From Panicum virgatum (lineage: Eukaryota; Streptophyta; Magnoliopsida; Poales; Poaceae), in contig NC_053146.1 in assembly GCF_016808335.1 (NCBI RefSeq), forward strand, positions 25,450,938 to 25,514,937: DNA of 64,000 nucleotides, given 5' to 3'. The number at the start of each line of letters is the position of its first letter. Position 1 is the first letter of the stretch. Shown piece by piece: positions 36,791 to 48,597 of the stretch. Both the position numbers and the translations under genes were made by a program. The notes under the pieces were generated by a model. It saw nothing but the letters and a program-made list of their open reading frames with translations, was not told where the DNA came from and ran no database searches.

Positions 36791-38275
36791 CAGGGCGCAT
36801 TTACTTTTCATGTTTAGTTCTTGAGTTTACCTTTGCATCATGTAATAAGCGCCCTTTTCATTTCAATATAACAAAAGTTTGAGCTCCCCGGATTCCAATC
36901 CTAGCAGAGTTCCCTTTTTATTTGTGCCATATTTTGTCTTGAGATTTTGTACAGGCATAGAAACAAGTGTGGGGGGATGCACCTCGCAAAAATGTGACAC
37001 AAAACTGACACGACCAGCATGCAAAAGAGGAGGGCGAGAGGGCCCACCACAGGGGCGGCCAAACCCATGGGTCGGCCGGCCCCTGGTGAAGCCCACTTGA
37101 CTCCACCTAGCTCCAGATCGTTGGTTTGCGTCTCCAAATCCTTAAACCTCCCAGCTTTCAAAAAAAATCACAAACTCCTTATGCTTTCAAAAAAAATAAA
37201 ACCTTGCATGCATTTTATTCTTAGCTTTCTTTTTAACCTTGTGAATAAACTCCTATAGGGACCCCATGCTTTCTAAGTAATTGATCAATGAGATATGACT
37301 CGGTTTGATGGCATCATGCTCTTCCTTGCAAAAGCACTTGTTTTCTTTTTCAAAAGTTAAAATAAATATAGCTTGACTCCTCAAATTATCATGAATTCCT
37401 ACCAAAGCCAAAGACAAGTTTTCATGCTCAACATTCAAATGTTGTTTACCTTTGCTTTGAGCTTTGTCAAATTCTTCAACCCCTGTTAGAGATTTATCAT
37501 GCTCTCTTGATCAAGATCACGTACACATACTATACTTCCACACTGGGAGATAGTCTCCACATCCATCCACAAAAATAAGAACTCTATGACCTTGCTCTCC
37601 AAAATGACTTGGGCTATGCAAAAAGAAAATAAAAGATGTCTACCCAAAGAAGGTAGACCACATGCTCATGGAGTATGTCAAAAAAAAGAGAAAAGAAAAG
37701 ATGCATACCCAAAGAAGGTATGCCACATGCTTGCAAAGGCATGTCAAAAAAAATGTTGATAGCTCACGGTTGAAAATAACAAAGGGAGAAAGAGTCAGGC
37801 AAAAGGAGTTCATCCATGGATCACCAAAAATAGTCCACACATTTGCACATCTTGACCGGGTTGTATGACTCGTTTCTGCTCGGATCTTGTTTTTGACTCA
37901 GCAATACAAGCAAGGCAAACATGCCTCTCCACTCCTACCCTGAGCCCCACATAAAGCCTGAGTAGATGGTAGGAGAAGGACGGCAGCATCTTTGCCTTGG
38001 TGAGGATATAAAACAAAAAGAGTGATTTAGAGAGTAATTTGAGGAGCAAGGCTATCTTTCTATTTTCAAAATAAAATTCTCCAAGTGCTAAGCAGGAAGA
38101 GCTAAGAGCATGAATTCTGAGTCATTCCATTGTTCAATTACCCAAGACTGCATGGTAGCAAGACAAAAATTCACAAGGATGAGAAGAAGCTTGGAATAAC
38201 TTGTATGCAGGTTGAATTCAAGGAGTAGCATCCACCTTGATCCTTCAAACTTTACTCGAGGACAAGCAAAGGACT
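36791..38275 (+). other. Long 3' non-coding region of D
   Basis: No convincing ORF. It contains a GGCCAAACCC palindrome (37052-37086), A-rich runs and a 65-bp tandem repeat. Bases from about 37200 have an inverted diverged copy at 2731-3778, which marks this as a conserved 3' region of the family. Confidence 0.7.
37635..37757 (+). repeat. Imperfect 65-bp tandem repeat in D 3' region
   Basis: Two units begin at 37635 and 37700 and share TACCCAAAGAAGGTA, CCACATGCT and ATGTCAAAAAAA. The related relic at 3270-3330 has a single unit, so the duplication is specific to D. Confidence 0.7.
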
Positions 38276-38289
38276 AAGTGTGGGGGTGT
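38276..38289 (+). other. Polypurine tract of D
   Basis: AAGTGTGGGGGTGT directly before the 3' LTR. It is the same type as in the Athila-like relics at 2728 and 51736 (minus strand). Confidence 0.8.
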
Positions 38290-39538
38290 TGTTGACGGTC
38301 CTTAAGTGTCATTTTCGACCGTCAACTCTTGCAGCTTTTTACCAGAAATAATCACCAAACGTAGAATATGGCTTACGACTAACCATTTCCACGAGTTTTG
38401 GTGAATTGTCATCTGCAGGCTCCCACATCTGTAAAAGAGGGAAAACACAAGTGAACATGAGGAAAAATGAACAAAAGATCCACACTGAAACGTGTCACTT
38501 ACAAGGAGGGCCCACATGTCAGAGAAAACGGGGGAACCAAGGCAAATGCACCACGGGATCTTGACATGGGCCCACAGATCAGACTCCCCGAGGAAGATAA
38601 GGACGAGAGGCGACCAGGTGGGGCCGGTCGACCCCCTGGGTCAGCCGAACCAGGATGGCCTCCCGTCCAGGTGCACTTCGACGTGGCGTGCCCCCTACTC
38701 CTCCTGATCACCTTCCATATATGCTTTTGGCGGGAACCGACCCTGAAGACTATAAATGGGGGCTCCCTCCACCTCTCACAACACACACCATTTCATATGT
38801 GAAGGAGAAGAGTAGAGAGGCTCCACCTCATTGTATCATTAGCCTAGGGAGTGTGTGAGGAAGGAGTTCGGAGAAGAGCCGGACTTGTCGGCGTCTCTTC
38901 GGCTTTGTACCTCTACGGATACAGTACATTTGGAGTACATATCTGGGTTCTTCTATTCGGTGAGTTCTAGTAAAGTTATTCTTCTGTTCTCATTCGTTCG
39001 CGGGTTCATCATCCGTTCTCGTAGCGGATACTCTAGAAGAGGGCCCCTGATAAACACGGGATAACCCTGCGCAACTCTAGAGTAGTAGTCGAAGGCATAG
39101 GCGTGGTGTCTGGGCCTTAGATTACCTTTATTTGTCTCGTGCCCAGCTGGTATTATGGGGTAGACGGTAGGTGGTGACAGCTGTGTCCGTCCGCTATGGA
39201 GACAGTCTGCGTGGTTAGTGCACTCCCCCCCCCCCCCCCCGCCTGGGTACGACATAGAGCGATACCGGATATTCCTTGGCAGACCAGGGTCAAACCGGTG
39301 CCTGAATTGAGCGAGTGGAAACATTAGTGTATCTTCGCTTGAACCTATCCATAGATCAGAATCACACTACCCCAAGGTCTCTTTATCTCTTATCTTCTTC
39401 GGGGTAATCTAGTTAGAAGATAGTTACACACCCGTTCCTCGTGGAAAATACGATACCCTGAATACTCCCGGGTGAAGTGCTACAACGGTATTTCAGTGCG
39501 CTTGCGGATTTCTCTATAAGAGTTAAGAAATACCAACA
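38290..39538 (+). mobile_element. 3' LTR of D, uninterrupted
   Basis: A 1249-bp LTR starting TGTTGACGG and ending ACCAACA. It serves as the reference that shows where A1 and B entered the 5' LTR. A run of 16 C (39225-39240) replaces a shorter interrupted C tract in the 5' LTR (about 15293-15307). Confidence 0.92.
38751..38758 (+). promoter_or_regulatory. TATA box of D 3' LTR
   Basis: TATAAATG, collinear with TATAAAAG at 7409. It could start transcripts running into 39.5 kb and beyond. Confidence 0.5.
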
Positions 39539-40167
39539 GGCTCTAGGGGGCCCTGCCAGCGTCAGAGGCGTCACGGGGTGACCTTGGGGCGTCCTGGAGT
39601 GTCCCAGGGTGGCCGTAGACATTGTCCGATGGGCCTTCATGTCCAGGGGTAACCTGGGGCAACCTGGCCGGCACTCGTGCCCCCGGGCAATCCCAGGGAA
39701 TGTTCAGGGTGGCGCGAGGCAGCCACGTGGTGACTTCCAGGGTCGCCCCATGAACCCTCCTGGTTCGGGGTGACCCCGGTAGACCCCTAGGCGTCGCCCG
39801 GGGTGGCTCTTGTTTCTTTGCCGTGAGGGGGGCGCGGTAAACGATGGTGGGTCCCGGCCACCGTCCATCTTCAAGCCGATGGGACGGGTAGCTCAGGGAT
39901 AAGCTATCCGCCGCCTATCGTCTTATTTTCTAAGTGCACGGCATTCTCGTAATCATGATGTTCCTACGGGGAAGCCGCGCACCCCCTTGGGCTCTGCACC
40001 TAGCCCGGCGGCGAGGCGCCGTAACTGCCTGGTAAAGATCTTTTTCCCAGGTCAGTGTCTTCGAGGGGAAGGAAACGTCCTTCCCGGGTCAGGCTCGGGC
40101 CGCTCCAGGTGGGTGCCCACCTCCGTGGGCAGACGCCCCTAGTGGGGGCCCACAGCTGCGCTCGGCT
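39539..40167 (-). mobile_element. U3 fragment of an F-type LTR
   Basis: Collinear with about 4215-4815 of the F 3' LTR (shared GACGG...GGTAGCTCAGGGATAAGC, CTATCCGCCGCCTATC, GGCGAGGCGCC). It lacks the R/U5 part and the last part of U3. It is presumably the remnant of the F 5' LTR after an internal deletion. It ends abruptly at 40167 against element G. Confidence 0.65.
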
Positions 40168-40171
40168 GACG

Positions 40172-42230
40172 TCATTGTGCCAACTTCTCCATGTCAGCAC
40201 AGCCCGCATGCCTCAGCAGAGCAATCAAACCTTCGCAAGAGACGGCGGCTGCATTGTCCTCGGCTGTTTCAGCAATCTCTTGTAGCTCCTCAAACTCACC
40301 GAGGAGCCACTCGAACAGCCGAAGCACACCTTCAACACCCTTGGTGTGCGGCGGAAGGGGCAAGGGTTCAGCTCCAAACATGGCAAGGGCTTTCTTGTAT
40401 GATTGGTAGATTTCCTCGCTCTTAGCAACTATTCCCTTGAAAACGATGCCAAGTTTCTTAGTCTCCTCGAGAACCTTCGTCATGGACTCATACTTCCTTT
40501 TTACCACTATCTCAAGATTATTTACCCGACCCCATAGTTCAAAAATTTTCTTCTCATCGTCCTCCACCACATTGCGAAGGTTTTCAATCACCCCTTCATT
40601 TTCTTCCTACTTCTTACTAATTTGAGCAATAATCACCTCTTTCTCTTGGTCCCGCTGTTTCAACATGTCATTTCATCTTTAAGCGCAACCCTTAACGTGC
40701 GTAGGTTTCTATCAGCTTTTTCATCTTCACATTTTCCTCCCTTAAAAGGGCAAGCTCTCCATCCTGAGCACTACGAGTGGAACTTCCAATCAAAAGTTTC
40801 CGTGAGGCAATACGGGTAACCATCACCGCTCTATGACTGAGACTAATGGCCATGTCCGCGACCTCTGAGGCATTGTACAGCCTCTATCCCTGAAAAACAA
40901 AAAAAAAAGAAAGAAGAAGTGTAAATTTCGCAAGTCACGTAGAAAACCTTCGCCTAATGAGCAAAGAGAAGAAATCTCTCACCATTGTCGTCACCCTCCA
41001 AAGCAGAAATGACCTCCATGAACAACTTTCTTGAGCTGGAGCCTGACACCAACTGGCTCAACTCTAGCATCGAAGCCATGATAGCTGCCAAAACACAAAC
41101 ATGATTAAGGACCAGAGGCTTCCTTCATCAAGCAACATCTTTTCGAAGCTTACCTTTCTTATTGAGGCCATGTCCTGGAGGACTCATGGCAAACGCCGAT
41201 GCTGCCACCGCGTCCGACCGCCCTGAAGGATGTGCAATTCCCACATCCCTCAAGACTGCGACCTTCAATGCTGAGTCCACCGGCGCCTTGTCCTTTGGCG
41301 TCACGCCCTCTGATGTCGCATCTTCTAAAACCACATCCTCAAGAGCCTTATCCTTTGGTGCTTTAACACCAAGACCTTTGGTGTCTTTCTCAGCCTTTTC
41401 TGTTGCATCTTTTTTCCCCTCATCATTGGAAAAGTCGCCAATAATCCTCGCCAACCTCCATCTGTGCGATGGAGCCATTCCTTTCACATGTAACTCCTTG
41501 GTAGCCTTCGCCACCCCCAAGTAGAAGCCTGAACCTGCTTGCATAGTACCATTCTTCATAAAGATCGTCACGTGACCATACGGCTCCTGCATCACCACAA
41601 GCATTTCCCCCCTCCATTTTCCTCAGCTCCTTCATAAATGAAACTGTACCGGAATCCTTCAAAACTTGCCGATCCCCGATCACGCCAACACCTGTGTCAG
41701 CGGCCTTCCGCTTCCTCTCCGCCCACACCACCGCGGCCTTTGTAGAAGAAGGCCTCGTCGAAGTGTTTCGATGTAGCCTCGCTGTCAACCAACTTCACCA
41801 AGCCTGCAATGGAACTCCCTGCCTCCGCCTTCCCCCTCTTCTTTCCCTTGGCGGGAAACTCGCAGCCAACATTACCCGCTCCTTGGCCACGACGAGTGGG
41901 AAGCAGAGGTACCGGACGAGCCTCATAATTCACATTCATTTCCTTAAAACACCGGTTAACACAATCGGTGTGCTTGCAAACAGCAACAGAGATTGATACT
42001 CTTTGTGGTTCCAAGGACTAAGAAGAGTACAAGCATCCCGCTCTACCTTAGATACCAAGGAATGCTCACTAACTCCTTCAGTCTTCACCAGCCCAAAGCC
42101 CGGGCAGTTAATCTCGTACGCTAGACAATAAAATTTCTCTCATTTCAAGTTAAATGTGTACCAGCATGGCGACATCGGCCAAACCTTAGCTTCAATAAAC
42201 TCCTCAACCAAATCACGACCTCCGCAGGCC
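40172..42230 (-). pseudogene. Antisense ORF of G, 3' part
   Basis: Minus-strand continuation of the antisense ORF after the LINE. It begins with GGRDLVEEFIEAKVWPMS (about 42225-42170). A Lys/Asp/Ala-rich segment follows (41604-41128: EPYGHVTIFMKNGTMQAG, then repeats of KDKA and SEGVTPKD type). Next come probable introns (about 41100 and about 40890-40980). The end is coiled-coil-rich (40591-40172: KSEEIYQSYKKALAMFGAEP, EWLLGEFEELQEIAETAEDN) and stops at 40172. Several frames are used, and a TAG lies near 40610. The C-terminal segment is shared with other PF04195-type proteins. No transposase catalytic motif is seen. Confidence 0.6.
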
Positions 42231-45200
42231 TTTTTTTTAGGGAATGACTGTAGGAGAGTTCCCTAAACAATTTTATAAAAAAAACACAAGGGGTTACAGC
42301 AGAGCATACTTATAGGGGGGAAAGAATATAGAGGACAAAAGAAAAGTAGCAACAACTTTAAGTGATAGATTCTAGCCATTGAATAAGTCTAAGGCATTTA
42401 TCCTCCCTAACTCTCACGAGATGGAGGCGAACTTCATCTGAAAACTTTGTGAACCAAAGCCAAAAAGAGACAGAGCCATTATCAAAGATCCTGGAGTTTC
42501 TAATGTTCTAGATTTCCCATGCAGCAAATACAAATATCTCCATGATGCATGAAATCCCAATTGTTCCAATGATGTGTAGCACATGGTCGCTTATGTTAAC
42601 TGACACATCCCACTGGATGCCAAGTTTACTCCAACAGGCCAAGGCAAAAGGATCAGTAAAGAAGAGATGATTCAGATCCTCCTCATTATTTGTGGAACAT
42701 AAAACACACATGGAATTTGGCTGGATATTGTAATGGCGTCTAAGCAGCATATTCCTTGTGTTCAGTCGATCGACAAAAAGAAGCCAAGCAAAGAATTTCA
42801 ATCTCGGGGTACATTTGGATTGCCACATTTTCTTGAAAATTGGTGAGGCAGGAAAGTGCTGGAAAAGCAAATTATAATAGCGACTTGAGGAGTACAGCTG
42901 ATTACCCATAAAAGTCCAACTGTCATTAGAGATCGGATCATAATCAGTTGAAAGCAGGAGGTCCTGCAATTCTCCTAGTTCCTGAAAAGCTTGTTGTGAG
43001 AGTGGTAAGTGGAAAATAGAATCCAAAACCTCTGCCATGATAATCTCTTTGACTGAAATGTCTGGGTTAAGAGCAAAAGAGAAGAGCCTTGGGAACTGCT
43101 TAGATAGAATAGTAGTGGACCAAAGATCTCCCCAGAAAGCAACTGTGGAACCATCACCAATAGTGCATTTTTCCACACCCCTATATAGGACATTAAGCCT
43201 TAACAGATCTTTCCACCGGAAAGAGCCAACTTTAGAGGAAGCATGTGGGGCCTTGGAACTATAGTATCTATTCCAAATGAGATTCACCCAAGGAATGTCC
43301 TGCTTGCTATAAAATTTGTGAAGTTGCTTTAGAAGTAGGGCATCATTTTGTAATCTTAAGTTCAGCACACATAGACCACCTTTTTGCTTCGGTTTTTGAA
43401 CCATAGGCCAAGCTGCTAAGTTTCCACCTTTCTAAGAAGCATCATTACCTCTCCAATGACATTGTTTACGAGCTCTATCAATATTATCAATCACACCCAC
43501 AGGAAGTTTTATAGAGCACATGGAATAAGTTACTGTTGGAGACAGAAGTGAGTTAATCATTAGGAGTCGACCAGAATACGAAAGATAACAGGAGAAAGCT
43601 AAAAGTTTTCTCTCCACTCGGTCCATCAGGGGAGTAAGGTCTTCTAGTCTCGGTTTTGTAGTTCCCATAGGTAGACCAAGATAGGTGAAGGGCATGGAGG
43701 CAACTTGGCAGCCAAGAGCTGAGGCTAGAGCAATGACATCACTGTCTGAAACATTGATGGGAACAATGGAAGACTTGTGATAATTAACCTTTAGTCCAGT
43801 AGAACTAGCCAAAGTATCCAATAAAGCTTTAAGGTGTTGCACTTGGGCTATATCAGCTTTGAGAATTAGAATTGTGTCATCAGCATACTGGACCACCAGG
43901 AAATCATTACTTGAGTGAGGTATTGTCATTGTGAGGTGTCCATTTTGATAAGCATCATTGATTACAAATTGAAGCAGCTCTGCGGCAAGAACAAACAAGA
44001 GAGTAGAAAGAGGATCTCCTTGACTGACTCCTCTCCTACACTTGAATTGCTTTCCTGGAACCCCACTGAGTATGGAGGAGAACCCAGAAGAGAAGATCAG
44101 ATTAATCCAATCCAGCCATTTTCAAGGGAAACCCATATGTCTCATTACTTGAATGATAGCATTGTGCTCTACAGTGTCAAAAGCTTTAGCAAAGTCAAGC
44201 TTGAGCACTATAATAGGTCTTTTACTCTGCTGGCATTGATGAATATATTCAAAGCACCAGGCTATGCAATCTTGAATAGTTCTAGATTTAATGAAGCCAT
44301 ATTGATTTGCATGCAAAATTAGAAAGACAATTTTTTGCAATCTCTCAGCAAGGATTTTAGTAAGAAGCTTAATGCTGCAATTGAACAAAGAAATGGGTCT
44401 AAAGTCATTTACTATTTCTGGTGTTGGCACTTTTGGAATGAGAGTAATGTAGGAGTTAATAATGCTCTCCAGATTGACATTGCAGTAAAAAAAATCCTGA
44501 CACAGACTATAGAAATCTTCTTTGATCAGAGGCCAACACTTTTTCAGAAACATTCCATTGAAACCATCAAGGCCTGGAGCATTATCCAGTGAAATAAGCT
44601 TGATGATGCTGTCTATCTCCTCTTTGGTAATAGGGGCAACAAGGCTTTCCAAATCTACATTTAAAGATATCAAAGATTGAAGATCAAAGGCCATATGGGG
44701 CTGGAGAGAAATACCCATTCTATCTCTGAAGGCAACTAAAAGGAGAGCTGCTTTGCCTTCATGATCTGAAACCAAATTTCCATGCTCATCCTTCAGTTGG
44801 GTAATGGCATTCCTTTTGTAAGAAACAGTGGCCATAGCATGAAAAAAACTTAGTGCATTCATCCCCCAGCTTAATTCTGTTTGCTGTAAATCTCTTCTTC
44901 CAATATAAATTTTTATATCTCAGCAAAGTCTGCAAATGATTCTTGATGATAGTTCTGCAATTCCACTCTGGGATAAAAAGAGACCTGCAATCTTCCACTG
45001 CATCTAAGAAGAAGATGACTTTATTACACATGCTAATCAGCTGAGAGAGATTGGATAAACCTTTGCTCCAATTTTTTAGGCTGTATCTCGTGTTTATGAG
45101 TTTGCCAGCAAGGATAGAAGTTGCATCTCTATCATTTCTAATTTGTTTACACCAACCTTCATGCACTGCCTCAAGAAAACCAGGATGTTCGGGCCAAAAA

Positions 45201-45699
45201 TTTTCAACTCTAAATAGATTTGTTTTAGGTATATTAGTGCCAATAACAATCTTACAAGGGATGTGGTGAGGTGATTTTAGTCAAAGGGAGCACCAAGGTA
45301 TTTGGGTAGGCAAGTGTCCAGTTAACTGAGGTGAAAAACCAATCTAACTATTCTAAGAGTGGGTCTGACTGCATATTACTCCAGGTGAAGGCTCTTCCCT
45401 TTAAAGGCAACTCGACCAAACCTAGGTGACCAATCACATCATTAAAAGTGAGGGTATCATGAATATTTCCACCAGGCTTATTTCTGTCATTAAGAGACCG
45501 ATAAAAAATGAAATCTCCTAAGAAAGCCAGTTTTCATCAATGTCAAATATGTGTGACCAAAGCCAGAGAACGAAATCTGAACGGTTAGGCTCAGTACAAG
45601 GGCCATAGACTGCAGTTAATTTCCAAGAATCTGAATTTAGCAAAGAAGTGAAGGAGACTGTTAAACCAAAAGATATGGAGAATGCCTATTGAACCCAGG
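42231..45699 (-). mobile_element. 5'-truncated LINE (L1-type)
   Basis: Non-LTR element in minus orientation. The A tail is seen as T8 at 42231-42238. It interrupts the antisense ORF of G exactly: host codons end at 45700 and resume at 42230. A short repeat CAGGC (42225-42229 and 45696-45700) may be the target duplication. It lacks ORF1 and the start of the endonuclease. Confidence 0.85.
42358..45690 (-). pseudogene. LINE ORF2 (endonuclease remnant, RT, zinc-binding RT tail)
   Basis: The C-terminal endonuclease part (about 45640-45300) has LGDF and AFTWSN motifs. The RT domain (44862-43432) has [28 protein letters not shown] and LGLPMG. The zf-RVT-like end (from 43404) has WGDLW, CTPRLKFFAWLL and CVLCS. 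One main frame runs from 44862 to TAA at 42358-42360, with stops at 44122 (TGA), 43432 (TAG) and 42508 (TAG where Trp is expected). A 1-nt insertion in an A run (about 44844-44850 on plus) shifts the frame before RT. The endonuclease part has further frameshifts. Lineage: plant L1-type. Confidence 0.88.
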
Positions 45700-46501
45700 C
45701 TGATAGGTATGCTCAAACACCTCAACCTTCGATGCCAAGGGATGACAAACCACCGAAAGTGAATCCGGCTTTGGGAACTCGATCCTGGCATAAAACCAAT
45801 ACTTCACCCAATCATCCTCCCACTTGTTTTTCTGAGCATGAGACAACTCCAACCATTCCAACCCAACTTTCTTGTCATTCTTCCTTGAAACGAAGGTGCA
45901 ACACCCATTCTGCGCCACGCTAGGCTCAATCTCGTCCTCAACAAAAACCCTCCCCTCCTAACCTGGCAATGAAGCTCGTAGAGCCTGCAAAAGGCGTCGA
46001 CTAACACTTCTCCCCCGAAGGTTTGAACAGCCCAAATGAACTTCGACATCTGAACTATAGCATTTGGGGTAAAATGATAGAGCTTCGCGTTGAACGACGC
46101 CAAAAGCTTCGGTACAATTGAGTCCACAGGCAGCCGCAAACCCGTGGTAAAAAAGTCCATAAAAACATTGTAGTGGCATGGATCCAACTAACCCTAAAAA
46201 CAACGTCCTCCCCTTCCCTTAACTCAGGGGTAGTTTCACCATCCGAAGGTCGGAAGACCCCTTCCTTAAAATATCCCTTGGAAACATAAAATTCGATGGT
46301 GTTTGCCCAAACAACAGAAGGTCTAAAGAACAAGGTCTTATGCTTTTCAGGCGCCATGAGATCAGAAACACTCGCTGAGACCTCTGACAAGTTCCCTCCA
46401 GAAATGACTTGCTCCCACTGAGAAGAAGTACCCTTGGCTTGAACGTCAGCTGAGTTAGTTTCACGGTCTGTACGATGAGTCACGCGCATGATGTTAACCA
46501 T
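45700..46501 (-). pseudogene. Antisense ORF of G, 5' part
   Basis: Minus-strand start at the ATG at 46501. Motifs: ANTIEFYVSKGYFKEGVFRP, then after a frameshift near 46190 MDFFTTGLRLPVDSIVP, LYHFTPNAIVQMSKFIWAVQ, FGGEVLVDAFCRLYELH, and finally AQKNKWEDDWVKYWFY up to the LINE junction. I recognise this as the antisense ORF of Grande-like elements (PF04195-type family). The same family occurs in element F at 5141-6947, there in the opposite orientation. Confidence 0.7.
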
Positions 46502-46950
46502 AACTAAAAAAGAAGGAAAACTCTGATAGTTAGTAAGAGCAAACCTTCGATATGCCTTGCAGTCTACTTAACGCGGGCCATAGCTGAAACAAGAAGCCCT
46601 ACCCACAGAAAGAGAAACCTTCGTAGAAACTCTACGCGCCAAGCAACAAGTCAAGCAGGGACATGTGTGCACAGTAAGAGATGGAGCGAAGGTTCCAGCA
46701 GCAGCAAGAGCATGTCCCTATCATACCCCCCACCCTCGCCTTTTAGGGATGGTAAAAATCTATAGTAACTCAGTGTTAGAACTGAGGAGAATACGAACCG
46801 AGGCCCAACCATGATGCGCCACGTCAATATTTGTGCTCCCTCAACCTTCGAAGATATTGAAAAACATTGACATGTGGGGGGAGACGTTTTCTCCGGAGGT
46901 TGTCACGCGAGTCCTTATCGCCGGCTCAGGCAACTTACAGTCACCCTCCC
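46502..46950. other. Non-coding stretch between antisense ORF and polypurine tract of G
   Basis: No ORF. CCTTCG/CGAAGG words recur here, in the antisense ORF and in the LTR, which supports a single element. The promoter of the antisense ORF should lie here on the minus strand, but I see no clear TATA box. Confidence 0.5.
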
Positions 46951-46964
46951 CAGCGAGGGGCTAC
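46951..46964 (+). other. Polypurine tract of G
   Basis: CAGCGAGGGGCTAC immediately before the LTR start TGTTGGGG. Confidence 0.65.
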
Positions 46965-47622
46965 TGTTGGGGATCGCTACCTCCAGAGGAGGCATACCCG
47001 AAGGTTTAGGGTTTGCATATGATAATGGTTAAACTGTAAAAATAACCTTCTATGATCATTGCATGGAGTGGCGATCGTGTGGCCTAATGCTTTTGTGCAG
47101 ATTAAACGACTCCAAACCTTTGATGGTAGGCGAAGGTTACCTGCAATGACCATGGAGGTCAGCAAGCGAAAAGATCCTTCGAACTGGAATCAAAGGTGTA
47201 TGGACCAAAGAATGACCAACATCGGAAGCTCCAACAACCTTCGGAGTCACGAGGAAGGCACGGTGTCGTGGGACCAGAGACGTGAAGATCGTGGGACAGG
47301 GGCGTTTGCATGCTGTAAATGTCACTTGACCTCAGGGTCACGCCGCCCGTGTGACCCCAACGAGAAGACCGTACTGACCTTCGAAGGCAATAGTAGATCA
47401 GCCATGGGCAAAAGTGTAATCGTACTCGAGGGTCGGGGGGGTATAAATACCCCCAGTTTTCTTCACTGTAACAACTTTTTTATCGTTGGTGATTACATAC
47501 CGTATTTCCATCCGAAGATCTCTGAGTGCCTGTGTTCTCTTTCTGCCTATTTGGGAAAATCGACTAAGGACCCAACACCATGGTTGTGTTTTACATGGAT
47601 CTTTTGCCCAATCATTCCAGCA
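46965..47622 (+). mobile_element. 3' LTR of G
   Basis: About 658 bp from TGTTGGGGATCG to ATTCCAGCA, with matching TGTTGG/CCAGCA-type ends. A TATA box at 47442 confirms plus orientation. The outer end is inferred from the terminal motif only. Confidence 0.6.
47442..47449 (+). promoter_or_regulatory. TATA box of G LTR
   Basis: TATAAATA in GGGGGTATAAATACCCCC, a short GC-flanked palindrome. TCACTGTAACAAC follows about 20 bp later. Confidence 0.6.
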
Positions 47623-48338
47623 AATTAAATGATCCGAAGGTATTTTTCTGTGGACATTTTAGTGGAAACTGAAGCACAGATCCATAGTTGGAGGCAGGAG
47701 CAGACCAGTATGAAGGTGAGTTTTCCTTTCGGGTTTATGGGTATTCATTTCCCATTCACACTCCTTGGTCTCAGAATCACCTGATTTTTTTGTTTGTTTT
47801 TTTTAATTGGTAGAGGGAATTGAAATTGGGGACCAGGGGGGAGGGCTCAACTAGTTTGCACTAATTTCTACAGCATCTGTTGAATGCGTTGAATGGATTG
47901 ATCTGCTCTGATAAGGTTTGAGAGCTCATCACTATTAGTTACATTTGTTTTGTAAGATGTATCCTGATACATGAACATGGGAATCGGATCTGTGTTATTG
48001 ATAGTGTTTTGATAATCTAGAAAAGATAGTGGTTAGGGATTCTAAAACTAAATATTGATTTTTGTAATACGGTTTTTCAACATGCCCGTGACACCTTATT
48101 ATATATTTTAGTTTTGCAGCCTTTTTTACTTGTCCAGCTTAAAGAATCATGCCATTAGGCAAAAATACCATGGACTTGATTTAGGCAATAATATAGTTAG
48201 GAATCAGGCAATAATATAGGTAGGAATTAGGCAATAATATTATTCAATATAAGCAATAATATCTCTTGCTTTTATTCGTTATGTCTTAAGAAAAGTACAT
48301 GCAAATATTGTGCTAGTATTAATTAAGCATTGCAAATA
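47623..48338. other. Unassigned AT-rich sequence
   Basis: No ORF, LTR or RNA gene recognised. It contains the short repeats at 48181-48267. It may be an old element or the DNA into which G, the MITE and the CACTA-like element inserted. Confidence 0.5.
48181..48267 (+). repeat. Short tandem repeats around AGGCAATAATAT
   Basis: Three to four degenerate units of about 23 bp (AGGCAATAATATAG, TAGGAATT). Related words AGGCAAATAAATATG and GCAATAATATGC recur near 48815-48850, beyond the MITE, so both flanks probably belong to one sequence. Confidence 0.6.
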
Positions 48339-48597
48339 CTCCCTCCATACTCGAAAAGAATGTTGTTTTGGACAAAATTTGGGTGAAACATTGGGAATTT
48401 AAATCATGAATAACTTTTAAGTTGTTGAGTTTTAAAATACAAAAACCATATGAATAGATTTGACTTGAAAAATACCTTCATAAAAATATAAATATATCAC
48501 TTTGGGATAAATATTTATATAAAAATAAGAAGTCAAAGTTAAGCTTTGGAGACCGTGTCGCTGTCCAAAATGACATTCTTTTCGAGTATGGAGGGAG
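48339..48597. mobile_element. Stowaway-like MITE
   Basis: A 259-bp element starting CTCCCTCC and ending GGAGGGAG. Its terminal inverted repeats of about 36 bp are nearly perfect (CTCCCTCCATACTCGAAAAG at both ends). The left flank is TA and the right CA, consistent with a TA target site with one change. It has an AT-rich centre with no coding capacity, as expected for a Tc1/mariner-type MITE. Confidence 0.85.

Larger units (their letters stand above)
40168..47622 (+). mobile_element. 3' half of Grande/Tat-like element G
   Basis: Contains antisense ORF exons (minus strand), a polypurine tract and a 3' LTR in plus orientation. Gag, pol and the 5' LTR are missing to the left. The antisense ORF protein and the layout (antisense gene between pol and 3' LTR) are those described for Grande and other Tat-lineage elements. 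A LINE interrupts it. No target duplication can be tested because the left end is lost. Confidence 0.7.

Noticed and set aside
43037..43264. Plus-strand ORFs within the LINE
   Set aside because: They are shadows of the minus-strand ORF2 frame.
47059..47628. 189-codon ORF in the G LTR
   Set aside because: It lies across the U3/R region with a TATA box inside it, shows no domain, and is explained by LTR sequence.
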